Source: Rohdeia mirabilis (lineage in GTDB: Bacteria; Planctomycetota; UBA1135; GCA-002686595). Taken from it: a stretch of 64,000 bases of DNA. The notes beneath the pieces were generated by a model that worked only from the letters and a program-made list of their open reading frames with translations, made no database searches and was not told the DNA's origin. Numbering within the stretch: position 1 is the stretch's first letter; every line of letters begins with the position of its first letter. This document shows positions 1 to 8,743 of the stretch, one piece after another. The stretch is taken from positions 2,046,001 through 2,110,000 of the forward strand of contig CP036290.1 of NCBI GenBank assembly GCA_007750655.1, in the 5' to 3' direction. A program made the translations under genes and the position numbers.

Positions 1-544
1 CGTTCATACCGATCGTGGCGCGTTCGTTGGCAACGTCGTCCAGGTCGAAGTCGTCGCCCGGCGCGCCGGAGAAGTCGACGAAGGCGTTGGCCTGGGCCAG
101 CACGAAGACGTTGGCCACGTTGTCGCCGCCGCCGCCGACGCCGGGTTCGTTGTGGCAACCCGCGCAGGAGTTCGCGTCGGGGCCCGAGAGGCGGTTGAAG
201 TTCTGCGGCGCTTCGCGGCGCGTGCGCGTCCCACCGGTGCCCGTGGCCTCGGGGCGACCGGCGCCGTCGAGCGTGTTGAAGTTCGCGACGAACAGCGCGC
301 GACCGTGGGCGACGAGTTCGTCCACGGTCACGGCACCGGTCTCGACCGACATCTGATCGATGTGCAGATCGACGGTGGGCTGGTCACCCGTGGCGACGGG
401 TGTCGCGCTGGGCGACCCTCCGCTGCTCGATCCACCACAGCCGGTCAAGAGGGCGCCGACGACGGCGGCCGCGAGCGCGGCGCGCGACGCGCGGGGCGAA
501 GGGATCGGACACACAGAGCGCGAGGCGAGGAGAGGGCTGGACAT
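1..544 (-). CDS. Di-haem oxidoreductase/c-type cytochrome lipoprotein (3' end cut by window)
   Basis: The reading frame opens at ATG 544-542 and runs off the left edge, giving 181 codons. The N-terminus has a hydrophobic stretch followed by a lipobox (LLTGC, Cys near residue 36) and a Ser/Gly-rich linker, so it should be an exported lipoprotein. A GRALFVANFNTLDGAGRP segment is followed by one CAGCH haem c motif near residue 130. This order resembles the start of the di-haem oxidoreductase/putative peroxidase family (PF06537), which has a second haem further downstream, here outside the window. Family assignment is by memory of the pattern; a cytochrome lipoprotein is well supported. The exact oxidoreductase activity is inference. 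Confidence 0.75.
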   Translation of the reverse strand, partial: MSSPLLASRSVCPIPSPRASRAALAAAVVGALLTGCGGSSSGGSPSATPVATGDQPTVDLHIDQMSVETGAVTVDELVAHGRALFVANFNTLDGAGRPEATGTGGTRTRREAPQNFNRLSGPDANSCAGCHNEPGVGGGGDNVANVFVLAQANAFVDFSGAPGDDFDLDDVANERATIGMN

Positions 545-859
545 GGCGCTGGGCGCGGAGCGTCGCGGGAGGTCGACGCGAGTGGAGAGGAGACGAACGC
601 GGGCCGCCCGAGGCCCTTGGGCAGGGACGGGGGCCCTCACCTTAGTGTCGCACGCTCTCGGCGACCGTGCACCGGGATGGGCGCCGAGACTCGTGGCAGA
701 GGACTCGCCCCGGCGACGCGGTCGACGCAATCCCTTGGCGCGCAGCGCCGTCGGAGCGGCACGCGTCGAGCGTGCAACGAGCACCGGCGCCCAGGGTTTC
801 CCGCGGCGGCGTGCGGTGCCCGGGCCCCGTGGTCGGTGGGCAGCGTGGGCGCGCTCTGG
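545..859. other. Intergenic region, no gene seen
   Basis: This 315-base gap separates the start of the cytochrome gene from the stop of the nuclease gene, both on the minus strand. It must hold the promoter and leader of the cytochrome gene. I see no convincing -35/-10 pair, no strong hairpin and no plausible small gene; open frames here are antisense GC-rich noise. Confidence 0.5.
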
Positions 860-1942
860 TCAGCGCGGCTCGGGGCCGCCCAGCCTGACCTGGTCGGAGG
901 CCGCGACCCACAGCTCCCAGCCGCCTCGGCGGGCGGGCTGGAGCGTGCCGCGGAAGACCAGGTAGTTCTGGATGAACTCCTCGGTCGAGCGCCGCCGCAG
1001 GTCGTCGAGGTCGAACTGCGCGTTGTGGTTCTTGGCGATGCGCACGCGGATCGCTCGGTCCTTCTCGCCGGTCCGCAACAGGAGCGTGACGCTGCCGTCG
1101 TCCTCGTCGAAGATGCGATCGATCGAGCCGAAGACCTCGACGGTCGCTCCACCTTCGCTGGCCCAGGCGGCGAGTTGGACGTCGTCGGGACGATCGGCTT
1201 CGACGTTGAGGACCGGATTGCGCTCGTGGCGCGCGCGGGCCCCGTCGATGGCCTCGGCGCGCGCGTTCCACCACGGCAACAGGCGGTCGTAGGGACGCAC
1301 GATCGCGCGCTGCGAAGGGTCGTCGGGCCGGTTCGTCTCGGGGTTCCAGATGCCGACCTTGGCCCGGCGCGCTTCGTTCTGAGCGGCGACGAACTCGGCG
1401 TGGCAGATGCGGCTGTTGCCGTACTTGTTGAAGTACGGACTCCACCCTTCGCGGACCAAGAGGACGTTGAAGTCGGTGCCGTCGGCGAGCAGTACGTGGC
1501 ACAGGAGTCGGCCGTAGACGTCGTGCGCCTCGACCCCGTCGGGGAAGCGCAGTCCGACCATGACCTTCCCGTCGACGCTCGAACGCGCCGGGAAGAAGCG
1601 CTGGGCCCACTCGGTCGCTTCCTGGCCGAAGAGCGTCTCGGGCTTCGTCTCCGACAGGTTCGGATTGCCCGACAGCTTCTCCTCGGTGTCGACCGAGAGC
1701 AGCCGCAGCTTCTCCTTCACGCCGTTGCGCGTGATGTGCAGCGTGTCGCCGTCGACGATGCGCACGACCTCGAACAGTTCGAGGGGCTCGCTCGTCGTGT
1801 CCGCCTCGGCGCGCGCGCTGCGCTCCTGGAGGCTGGGCGCGGCGGCGCCGTGGATGTCGGTCGCGCCGGCGAGGGCGCGTTGGCCGAGGGCCCCGAGCAG
1901 GCCGACGAAGAGGATGGAGAGGACGGGGCGGAGCGTTCGCAT
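860..1942 (-). CDS. Secreted thermonuclease-like (SNase/TNase) protein
   Basis: A 360-residue protein starting at ATG 1942-1940, chosen because it places a signal peptide (MRTLRPVLSILFVGLLGALG) at the N-terminus; an in-frame start 36 bases upstream would only add a polar tail. Residues about 50-190 match the staphylococcal-nuclease fold: a FEVVRIVDGDTL strand, then KLRLLSVDTEE carrying the equivalents of Arg35, Asp40 and Glu43, then DVYGRLLCHVLLADG with the Arg87 equivalent. All three catalytic residues of the family are therefore present, so calcium-dependent nuclease activity outside the cytoplasm is plausible. The C-terminal half (about 200-360) resembles a second OB-like domain without those residues. 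It lies 39 bases downstream of thrB on the same strand. Confidence 0.85.
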   Translation of the reverse strand: MRTLRPVLSILFVGLLGALGQRALAGATDIHGAAAPSLQERSARAEADTTSEPLELFEVVRIVDGDTLHITRNGVKEKLRLLSVDTEEKLSGNPNLSETKPETLFGQEATEWAQRFFPARSSVDGKVMVGLRFPDGVEAHDVYGRLLCHVLLADGTDFNVLLVREGWSPYFNKYGNSRICHAEFVAAQNEARRAKVGIWNPETNRPDDPSQRAIVRPYDRLLPWWNARAEAIDGARARHERNPVLNVEADRPDDVQLAAWASEGGATVEVFGSIDRIFDEDDGSVTLLLRTGEKDRAIRVRIAKNHNAQFDLDDLRRRSTEEFIQNYLVFRGTLQPARRGGWELWVAASDQVRLGGPEPR

Positions 1943-1981
1943 GGGTGTCGAAGTGGTGGGCGGTCGAGTGCGGCGCACACG

Positions 1982-2950
1982 CTACCAGGCCGAACCATCC
2001 CGCGATCGGACGACCTCGACCCGGGGCGCGTCCTCGACGAGCGCGGCGGCACGCGCGCCGCCCAGTGCGCCGTGGCGCGCCAGTTCGTCGCCGAGGACCC
2101 GGGCCAGGTGCGGCGCCCGGTCCACGGGGCCGACTGCGACGAGGGTCGAGCCCGAACCCGACAGCGTGGCGCCGAAGGCTCCGGCCGCGCGCGCCGCCGC
2201 CAGGGCTTCGGCCGCGCCGGCGATCAGCGGCAGCCGCCAGGGCTCGTGGAGGTGGTCGACCAGTCCGTGGGTGAGCAGCTGGACGTCGCCGGTGCAAAGG
2301 CCTGCCAGCAGGGCCGCGAGCCGCCGCGGGTTGTCGGCCGCGGCGGCGAACGGGACCTGCTCCGGCAGGACGGCGCGGGCCCGGGCCGTGGCGAGCGGTG
2401 CCTCGGGCCAGGCCAGCGCGAAGCCGATGCTGGGATGGACGGTCTGGTGGACCACCCGCCAGCCCGTGGCGGTCCGAAGGCTGAGGCGACAGCCGCCGAA
2501 CAGGGCCGCGACGGCGTTGTCGGGGTGTCCCTCGAGTTCGACCGCCGCGTCGACCAGCGCCGAGCGCTCGAGTTCGGCCTGCGACCGGGTCCCCGCGGCC
2601 GTCGCGCCCAAGAGGAGTCCTGCCGCCACCGCGGCGCCGCTCGAGCCGAGGCCGCGCGCCACGGGGATCTCGTTCGAGAGTCCGAGTCGCATCGAGAGGT
2701 CCGGGGCGGCGCCCAACTCGAGTCCGGCGCGGGCGCTCTCGATCAGGACGTTCTCGAGCCAACCGGCCGAACCGTCCGTCTCGACCCGTCCCAGGCCGTC
2801 GTCCCGAACCTCTGCCGTGACCGTCGCGAAGAGGTCGAGGCACAGTCCCAGAAGGTCGAACCCCGGCCCCAGGTTGGAGGTCGAAGCGGGCACGCGCACG
2901 GACAGATCGAGGCGCGGCGGCGAGGTCGAGCGATTCCAGGTGGCGGACAT
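1982..2950 (-). CDS. thrB: Homoserine kinase
   Basis: A 322-residue GHMP-family kinase, the usual length for ThrB, which phosphorylates homoserine with ATP in threonine synthesis. The N-terminal VRVPASTSNLGPGFDLLGL segment, the ATP-binding PVARGLGSSGAAVAAG loop, the EGHPDNAVAALFGG segment and the C-terminal GATLSGSGSTLVAVG motif all occur in the order expected for homoserine kinase. The ATG at 2950-2948 begins MSATWNRS and is the only start that gives a normal N-terminus; the same frame remains open far upstream but as GC-rich noise. No Shine-Dalgarno is visible. No other threonine gene lies in the window. It may be cotranscribed with the downstream nuclease gene. Confidence 0.92.
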   Translation of the reverse strand: MSATWNRSTSPPRLDLSVRVPASTSNLGPGFDLLGLCLDLFATVTAEVRDDGLGRVETDGSAGWLENVLIESARAGLELGAAPDLSMRLGLSNEIPVARGLGSSGAAVAAGLLLGATAAGTRSQAELERSALVDAAVELEGHPDNAVAALFGGCRLSLRTATGWRVVHQTVHPSIGFALAWPEAPLATARARAVLPEQVPFAAAADNPRRLAALLAGLCTGDVQLLTHGLVDHLHEPWRLPLIAGAAEALAAARAAGAFGATLSGSGSTLVAVGPVDRAPHLARVLGDELARHGALGGARAAALVEDAPRVEVVRSRDGSAW

Positions 2951-3145
2951 CGGAGGGGGAGGGGCGGACACGCGCGCAGCGGGAACGGGGCCACGAAGGT
3001 ATAACCGTGGGCCGCACTTCCCAGGCAGGAGCCGGATACCGCACACCGAAGGCGCCCCGCGTGGGTCCGCGACGTGCGCGCCGCGCGGGAAGCTCGCCCC
3101 CACCTGTCGCCAGCCGATCCCGCGCGCTCGAGGCGCGCCGCCAGC

Positions 3146-3460
3146 GTGAACGAAACCGCACACGAACTCGAGCACGAACGCCTGTGCTCCCGCCTGTCCA
3201 CCATTCCGGGCGTCGACCTCCTCCCCAGCCACGGCGCTTGGGTGTTGATGAAGGTCTCGTCCCCCGAGTCGGTGGCCACGCGGCTCAACCGCGACCTGTT
3301 CGAAGGCGCGGTGACCGTGCCCCAGCACCTCGCGGGTTCGATCCGGATCCCCGTGCGTTCGGCGCGCGAGAACGAAGAGCTCCTGAAGGCGGTCGCGCGC
3401 GTCATGCGCACGCCCGATGCCGATCCCGACTCCGAGCTCGACGAGTACCGCTCGGTGTGA
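3146..3460 (+). CDS. Stand-alone aminotransferase (HisC-like) C-terminal domain
   Basis: A 104-codon frame with a GTG start at 3146. The sequence LEHERLCSRLSTIPGVDLLP, followed by SHGAWVLMKV, SVATRLNRDLFEGAVTV, SIRIPVRSARENEELLKAV, matches the small C-terminal domain of fold-type I aminotransferases such as histidinol-phosphate aminotransferase. The large PLP-binding domain with its lysine is absent, and the upstream 200 bases contain no remnant of it in any plus frame. It could be a truncated gene remnant, or a small domain that now acts alone. Codon bias is normal. A catalytic aminotransferase is ruled out by the missing PLP lysine. Confidence 0.5.
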   Translation: MNETAHELEHERLCSRLSTIPGVDLLPSHGAWVLMKVSSPESVATRLNRDLFEGAVTVPQHLAGSIRIPVRSARENEELLKAVARVMRTPDADPDSELDEYRSV

Positions 3461-3721
3461 GCGTGGCGCGGCGGCTGCGACGATGCCCCGAGCGGCATGC
3501 GGTCCTTGATCGAGCGGTCCCCGCGAGGTGATGGATCGGGATGCGCGGCGCCGTCGAGCCGTTCGTCCCAGAGCCGTGAAGCCCCGCCACTCCCTGCGGC
3601 GACCTTCCAATCGTCGTGCCCCAGCGACGTTCACTTTCCCCGAGTTCCTGCGCGGCGCCCGTCGGCGCGCGGAACGGCCCGTTCGATCAAGTGCGGGTCC
3701 ATCGAGCACGAGACGACGACC

Positions 3722-4813
3722 ATGGCGAAGAAGACCAGTTCCCGCGCAGACTCGACCGCTTCCTTCGGTGCCGGCACGGCTCTGGCCGACGCGGGTGAAG
3801 CGCCGGCCGCGAAGAAGCGCAGCAGCACCACCAAGGCCAGCACGACCAAGGCCAGCACCACCAAGGCCGGTGCGGCGAAGAAGGGCGCGACCAAGAAGAA
3901 GGCCGGTCGCTCCGCAGCGAGCAGCGCCGAGAAGGGCACGTCCCGGAAGAACGCAGCCAAGAAGCGCGCAGCCAAGAAGGGGGCGGGGAAGAAGAAGTCC
4001 GGGCGGGGTGCGAAGACCAAGTACACGGCGAAGACCGCCGATCGCCACGAGCTCTACCAGCTGTCGGTGCAGTCGCCGGACGCGGACGTGGACTTCCTCG
4101 TGAAGACCTACCGCAAGCTGCGCGGCCAGAAGCCGACGCACCTGCGCGAGGACTTCTGCGGCACCGGGTACCTGATGGCCGAGTGGCTGCGTCGCAACGA
4201 CGCGAACACGGCCGAGGGCTACGACATCGATCCCGATCCGGTGGAGTGGGGCAAGGCGCGCAACTTCGAGGGGATCGAGGATCCGTTCGAGCGCGCCCAC
4301 TTCCACCTCGAGGACGTGCGCGAGCCCAGCCGCGTCGCGCCCCAGGTGCGCACCGCCCCCAACTTCAGCTGGATGATCTTCACCGATCGTCCGACGCTGC
4401 TCTCGTACTTCAAGGCGGTGCACGCCGACCTGGCCGCGGACGGGCTGTTCATCTTCGACATCTACGGCGGCTTCGAGGCCTTCGAGGAGATGGAGGAGAC
4501 GCGGCGCATCCCCGCCGGCTTCACCTACGTCTGGGACCAGGTCAGCTACCACCCGGCCACCGGCGACTACCACTGCCGGATCCACTTCCGCTTCAAGGAC
4601 GGCACGAAGCTCAAGTCCGCGTTCGACTACCGCTGGCGCCTGTGGAACCTGCCCGAGGTGGTGGACATCGCGCGCGAGGCTGGCTTCAGCGCGGTGGACA
4701 GTTACTGGGAAGGCACCGACGAGGACGGCGAGAGCGGCAACGGCGAGTTCAAGAAGCACGCGAAGGGCGAGAATTGCCCGGCCTGGGTGACCTACGTGGT
4801 CGCCCAGAAGTAG
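3722..4813 (+). CDS. SAM-dependent methyltransferase with histone H1-like Lys/Ala-rich N-terminal tail
   Basis: 363 residues from ATG 3722. Residues about 28-105 are a low-complexity tail rich in Lys, Ala, Thr and Ser with repeated TTKAS and AAKK units, similar to histone H1 tails and bacterial Hc1/AlgP-like proteins. From about residue 110 a class I methyltransferase fold follows: HLREDFCGTGYLMAEWL contains the SAM-binding motif I (DFCGTG), AEGYDIDPD the acidic residue of motif II, and SWMIFTDRPTLLSYF the motif IV region. The substrate cannot be read from sequence. The tail suggests binding to nucleic acid or another polyanion, which is inference. A longer in-frame start at 3497 would add a Ser/Arg-rich segment of no family character and was rejected. 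Confidence 0.85.
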   Translation: MAKKTSSRADSTASFGAGTALADAGEAPAAKKRSSTTKASTTKASTTKAGAAKKGATKKKAGRSAASSAEKGTSRKNAAKKRAAKKGAGKKKSGRGAKTKYTAKTADRHELYQLSVQSPDADVDFLVKTYRKLRGQKPTHLREDFCGTGYLMAEWLRRNDANTAEGYDIDPDPVEWGKARNFEGIEDPFERAHFHLEDVREPSRVAPQVRTAPNFSWMIFTDRPTLLSYFKAVHADLAADGLFIFDIYGGFEAFEEMEETRRIPAGFTYVWDQVSYHPATGDYHCRIHFRFKDGTKLKSAFDYRWRLWNLPEVVDIAREAGFSAVDSYWEGTDEDGESGNGEFKKHAKGENCPAWVTYVVAQK

Positions 4814-4868
4814 GGCCCACCGCCGGCGCACAGGGAGCGGTCGAGCGCGGCGTCGCTCGCTCCCCCGG

Positions 4869-4902
4869 CGCGCCGAGCGCGGGGTACGCTTCGCTCGGCG
4901 CG
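4869..4902 (+). terminator. Candidate terminator hairpin
   Basis: Perfect 11-bp inverted repeat (arms 4869-4879 and 4892-4902, 12-base loop) located 56 bases after the stop of the tailed methyltransferase gene and before the next start. No T-run follows, as is usual in such GC-rich DNA, so factor-independent termination is not certain. A weaker overlapping hairpin lies at 4833-4864. Confidence 0.45.
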
Positions 4903-4931
4903 GCTCTGTCCGCCGCGAACCTCCACGCCCC

Positions 4932-6167
4932 TTGCGAAGCTCATCCCGACTCCCCGTCACGGCGGCCCTGTGCGCGGTCGCGCTCGCCGGCGCCGCCCAG
5001 GCGCAGTTCGCCGGCAACGGCACCGACCTCGCGGGCGTCCTGCCGCTCGGCTTCGAGGCCAGCGGCGTCGACCACCACGCGGGACGCGACGAGTTGGTCG
5101 TGGTGGGGGACGGCGGTGACGTGCTCGTACTCGCGCCGGACGGCAGCTTGCGCGCGAGCTACGCGCTGGCCGGCGACCTCGAAGGCGTGTGCGTCGCCGA
5201 TCCGAACCGCGACCTCGTCTACCTCCTGCGCGAGAAGCCCGAGGCGATCCTCGAGTTCGATCTTCTGACCGGACTCGTCGGCCGCGTGTTCGACCTCGGG
5301 CCGGCGCTCGGGACGCCGAGCACCCGCGGACCGGAGGGGATCGAGTTCGTCCCGGACGACGCGCACCCCGAGGGCGGCACGTTCCTGGTGGCGTCGACGT
5401 TCGACGGTCGGATCCACCGGCTCGCGCTGTCGATCGCGACGAGCACGACGGCGAACCAGGTCGCCTCCTTGGGCAGCTTCCAGCCCACGTCGTCGAACGA
5501 CCTGCGCGGGCTCGACTACGACGCGGCAGCGGGGGTCCTCTACTCGCTCTACTCCGAGCCCACGCCGCTCGTGCGCGTCTCGACCGCCGCCGGGGCGCTG
5601 CTCGCCAACTGGCCGCTGCCGCAACCGCAGATCGCCGTCGGTGCGGCGGAGGGACTGTGCCTGCGCGGTTGCGACGTCCTCGTCTGCGAGGACGGCGGTT
5701 CGGGGGCGTCGGGCCTGACGCGCTTCGACGGCATCGACACCTTCAGCGCGTGCCGCACCTTCGAGTCCGACGTCGCGGCCCTCTCCGTGCTCTTCGGCGG
5801 GACGCAGACCTCGACGCTGGACCTCGGCCCGGCGGCGGCGGGCCTGCCGTACGTGGTGCTCGGCAGTGGAGCCCTCGCGAGCCCCGGACTGGGCACGCCG
5901 GGCATCGGGGGGCTGGTCCTGCCGCTGGTCGTCGACAGCTACTTCCTCGCGAGCCTCGGCGGGCTCGGCGCGCCCTACTTCAGTGGCTTCGCGGGGGTTC
6001 TCGACGCCGCCGGTTCGGCCACCGTGCAGATCGTCGTGCCGCCCTTCTCGCCGGTCGTCTCCGCCCTGGTGGGCGAGCAGCTCTTCCACGCCGCGCTCGT
6101 CATCGACCCGACGCTGGGCTGGTTCGCGCACGCCAGCAACGCGACGGGACTGCGCTTCACCTTCTAG
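4932..6167 (+). CDS. Secreted SdiA-regulated-like beta-propeller protein with C-terminal beta module
   Basis: 411 residues beginning at TTG 4932, chosen because it yields a clean signal peptide (VTAALCAVALAGAAQA, cleavage before QFAGN). Residues about 40-290 look like a beta-propeller of the SdiA-regulated/esterase-like type: LAGDLEGVCVADPNRDLVYL and EGIEFVPDDAHPEGGTFLVA are characteristic blades. Residues about 295-411 form a separate Gly/Leu/Val-rich module ending in ASNATGLRFTF, a type of C-terminal tail I see on other large exported proteins in this window. The protein should be exported; its ligand or activity is unknown. Confidence 0.75.
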   Translation: MRSSSRLPVTAALCAVALAGAAQAQFAGNGTDLAGVLPLGFEASGVDHHAGRDELVVVGDGGDVLVLAPDGSLRASYALAGDLEGVCVADPNRDLVYLLREKPEAILEFDLLTGLVGRVFDLGPALGTPSTRGPEGIEFVPDDAHPEGGTFLVASTFDGRIHRLALSIATSTTANQVASLGSFQPTSSNDLRGLDYDAAAGVLYSLYSEPTPLVRVSTAAGALLANWPLPQPQIAVGAAEGLCLRGCDVLVCEDGGSGASGLTRFDGIDTFSACRTFESDVAALSVLFGGTQTSTLDLGPAAAGLPYVVLGSGALASPGLGTPGIGGLVLPLVVDSYFLASLGGLGAPYFSGFAGVLDAAGSATVQIVVPPFSPVVSALVGEQLFHAALVIDPTLGWFAHASNATGLRFTF

Positions 6168-6276
6168 TCGCTGCACGCGCGGTCTCGGCACGGCCCGCAC
6201 CGGCGCCCCCGAGTCCGTTCGCCGCGCGCCCAAGTACTTCTGGCGCGCGCGCGGGCCTTCGGCGAGGGTGTCGCCC

Positions 6277-6711
6277 ATGGAAGTGCTCCAGGACGAGATC
6301 GTCGTCACGACGGGCGGACGCGGCTCGTTCGAGGTCACCGACCGTGTGGCCGAATTCGTGCGCGGGAGCGGGCTCGTGGCGGGCTCGCTGCACCTGTTCC
6401 TGCGGCACACCAGCGCGTCGCTGCTCGTGACCGAGGACGCCGACCCACAGGTGCGCGCGGACCTCGAGAGTTGGTTCGGCGAGTTGGCGCCGGACGGGCA
6501 CCCCACGTTCCGGCACGTGGACGAAGGTCCCGACGACATGCCGGCCCACGCCCGGACCCTGCTCGCGGGGCATTCGTTGCTCCTGCCGGTCTCGGGCCGT
6601 GAACTGATGCTCGGAAGGTGGCAGGGTGTGTACCTGTGGGAGCACCGCACCGCTCCGCATCGCCGTCACCTGTTCATGACACTCCAAGGGGAGTTCGCTC
6701 CACCTCGATGA
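6277..6711 (+). CDS. YjbQ/UPF0047 family protein
   Basis: 144 residues from ATG 6277, the usual size of this single-domain family. The SLHLFLRHTSASLLVTEDAD and TRRDMxSW-like region, HxxEGPDDMPAHARTLL and the C-terminal LMLGRWQGVYLWEHR blocks are the family signature; conserved His and Glu residues there bind metal. YjbQ proteins have weak thiamine-phosphate synthase activity in genetic tests, but their true role is unsettled. The stop codon TGA overlaps the ATG of the next gene (ATGA at 6708-6711), so the two are probably translated together. Confidence 0.9.
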   Translation: MEVLQDEIVVTTGGRGSFEVTDRVAEFVRGSGLVAGSLHLFLRHTSASLLVTEDADPQVRADLESWFGELAPDGHPTFRHVDEGPDDMPAHARTLLAGHSLLLPVSGRELMLGRWQGVYLWEHRTAPHRRHLFMTLQGEFAPPR

Positions 6712-7715
6712 AGATCCGTATCCGCAGTTCGAACACCCTCGTCGGGCGCGCCGTCCTCGCCGCCGTCCAGAGCGAGCCCGACTTCGACGTCGTCGAGCAG
6801 GGCGCCGACGTGGTTCTGGACACCGGCTGCGTCCCGGCCGGCATCGAGGCGGTCACGAGCGCGCTCGAAGCGGGCGAACACTGGGTCGACCTGTGCTGGC
6901 AGCGCGCGTGGGCCGAGTCGATCGCCGAACTCGACGCGGTGGCGAAGGAGAAGGGGCGCGCCGTCGTCGTGAGCGCCGGCGCGTTCTGCGGTCTGACCGA
7001 CCCGTTCGTGCGTTCCGCCGCCGACCAGATGGTGCGCGTGAACGAAGTGCAGTTGGGACTCGCCGTAGGTTCCGGTTCGGGCCTCGACTCGGGCAGCATG
7101 GGTCAGTTCCTGGCCGGACGCGAACGCACCATTCGCATGCTGATCGGCGGCGAGTGGTCGGAACGCGAGTTCTACGGCGACCGCCGCGCGTTCGGCTTTC
7201 CGCCGCCCGTGGGCGATCTGTTCGGCGGCAACGCGGACTGCGCCGACCTGTTCGCCTTCACCCAGCGCCCGGTGCGTTCGGCGTCCGTGCGCCTGACCGT
7301 GGCACCGCCGTCCGGTCTGGCCGAGCGCGGCGCGCGCACGTTCCTCTCGTGGGTGCGCCGCGGCTGGATCAAGAGTCCCGAGGAGCGCCCCGAGAAGGTC
7401 ATGGGCTGGATCGATCGCCTCGGAGGCACGAAGCCGTCGGCGCTCGCGATCGCGGTGCGCGGCATCGGATCGACGCGGCTGCCGCTCGAGATGCGCTTCG
7501 GTTTCGTTCCTCCCGTCGAGCGACCCGAGGTGTTGAGCGTCGCGCCGGCGCTCGAGACGTTGCGATCCCTCGCCGCCGATCCGGTGCCCGGCGCCGGCCC
7601 GTGTTCGGGCCGCGTCGAGCGCACAGCCCTGTCCGAGCGCTTGCGCAGGGGCGGCGTCGAGATCGTCGAGGGCGACCTCGGTGGCTGGCGCCGGCCCGTT
7701 CCCGCGACGAGCTGA
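6708..7715 (+). CDS. Saccharopine dehydrogenase-like NAD(P)-binding protein
   Basis: 335 residues starting at the ATG that overlaps the YjbQ stop. The first 130 residues look like a Rossmann-type domain: VGRAVLAAV near the N-terminus, ADVVLDTGCVPAGIEAVTSA, then AGEHWVDLCWQ and AVVVSAGAFCGLTDPFV, the pattern seen in saccharopine dehydrogenase-type proteins that use an NAD(P)-bound intermediate. The classic GxGxxG is degenerate (the N-terminus reads IRSSNTLVGRAV), so cofactor binding is uncertain. The C-terminal part (about 130-335) is less conserved. Coupling to YjbQ suggests a shared, unidentified metabolic step. The substrate cannot be stated. Confidence 0.65.
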   Translation: MKIRIRSSNTLVGRAVLAAVQSEPDFDVVEQGADVVLDTGCVPAGIEAVTSALEAGEHWVDLCWQRAWAESIAELDAVAKEKGRAVVVSAGAFCGLTDPFVRSAADQMVRVNEVQLGLAVGSGSGLDSGSMGQFLAGRERTIRMLIGGEWSEREFYGDRRAFGFPPPVGDLFGGNADCADLFAFTQRPVRSASVRLTVAPPSGLAERGARTFLSWVRRGWIKSPEERPEKVMGWIDRLGGTKPSALAIAVRGIGSTRLPLEMRFGFVPPVERPEVLSVAPALETLRSLAADPVPGAGPCSGRVERTALSERLRRGGVEIVEGDLGGWRRPVPATS

Positions 7716-7856
7716 ACGGCGCCGCGTGGTGAGTGCCGTCGCGCGGCCGCTCGGCCACCGCATCACGAACCCCGGCGCGCGCTTCGCCCGAGCCCACGAG
7801 CGCACCGCGTCCTTCTGCGAACACCATCCGTCCCGCGCTCCGTGCGCAGCCGAACC

Positions 7857-8639
7857 ATGAATCAGTCCACCCGTCGAACCGTCGCTTCGGATCCGTCCGA
7901 CCCGACCCTCGTCCTGCGCGCGCTCGAGTCGCGACTGGCCCGGCTCGAGACCGGTGCGCGACGCGCGCGCCTGTGCGCCGTCGGTTCGCTGGCCGCGCTC
8001 GCGGTCGTGACCCTGGGCGGCTTCGCGCCGTTCTTCGGCGCCGTGCAGGAGCCCGTCCCGCCCGCGGACGGGCTCGAGGACGAAGCCGAGACCGAGGGTG
8101 CCGAACCCGCACCCGCGTCGGAGCCGGCGGACGACGAGGAGCCCCTGGTCGCGCCGGAACCCGAACCCCTGCGCGAGCTCGTCCTGACCGACGAGGCCGG
8201 CCGTCGCCGCGTGTGGCTCGGGACGCGCAAGGGTGGATCGTGCGGCCTGGGTCTGTACGACGCCGTCGGCACCGCGCGCTCCGAACTGTTCCTCACCGCC
8301 GAGGGCGAGTCGCGCTTGATGCTGAGCGACCGCCGCGGACGTCCGCGCGCCTACGTCGGCGTGGGGGAGGAGGGCGCGCCGCTCGTGCGTCTCGCCGATC
8401 GCGAAGGGCGTCCCGTGCTCGAGGCGGGCATCGATCCGATGGGCGCGACGCGGGTGCGCGTCGTCGATCCGGCGACGGGACGGGTGGTGGAGCTGCACGT
8501 CCTCGAGGACGGCCGTCCTGGGCTGTTCCTCGGCGGACGCGAGGGGATCGAGCACGTCTCGCTGGGGCTGTCGACCACCGACGCGCCGGGCCTGCGGATG
8601 CGCGACGAACGGGGCCGCGTCGTCTTCGAGCGCCCCTGA
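7857..8639 (+). CDS. Membrane-anchored hypothetical protein with repeated beta strands
   Basis: 260 residues from ATG 7857. Residues about 20-35 could form a short helix (LRALESRLARLETGARRA), followed by one membrane segment at about 40-62 (LCAVGSLAALAVVTLGGF). An acidic Pro/Glu linker (about 65-105) leads to a soluble part of short repeated beta units such as RELVLTDEAGRRRVWLG, ESRLMLSDRRGRPRAYVGVG and LVRLADREGRPVLEAGI. The topology suggests a cytoplasmic N-terminus and an exported or periplasmic repeat domain. I do not recognise the family. A short spacing to the next gene gives no clear functional hint. Confidence 0.7.
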   Translation: MNQSTRRTVASDPSDPTLVLRALESRLARLETGARRARLCAVGSLAALAVVTLGGFAPFFGAVQEPVPPADGLEDEAETEGAEPAPASEPADDEEPLVAPEPEPLRELVLTDEAGRRRVWLGTRKGGSCGLGLYDAVGTARSELFLTAEGESRLMLSDRRGRPRAYVGVGEEGAPLVRLADREGRPVLEAGIDPMGATRVRVVDPATGRVVELHVLEDGRPGLFLGGREGIEHVSLGLSTTDAPGLRMRDERGRVVFERP

Positions 8640-8743
8640 GCTGGGAGGACTGGACGTGGGGCGGGAGGCGGGGCTCAACCGCCGTCCGCGATCGTCCGAG
8701 AGGCGAGCTGTGCGGATCGTGTGTCCGCCAGCCCACGAGCCCC

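Noticed and set aside
152..3004. 950-codon open frame on the plus strand
   Set aside because: It is antisense to the nuclease and homoserine kinase genes and has no family motif; long antisense frames are common at this GC content.
3497..3721. Longer start for the tailed methyltransferase
   Set aside because: The extra residues are Ser/Arg-rich noise; the ATG at 3722 begins a clear Lys-rich tail.
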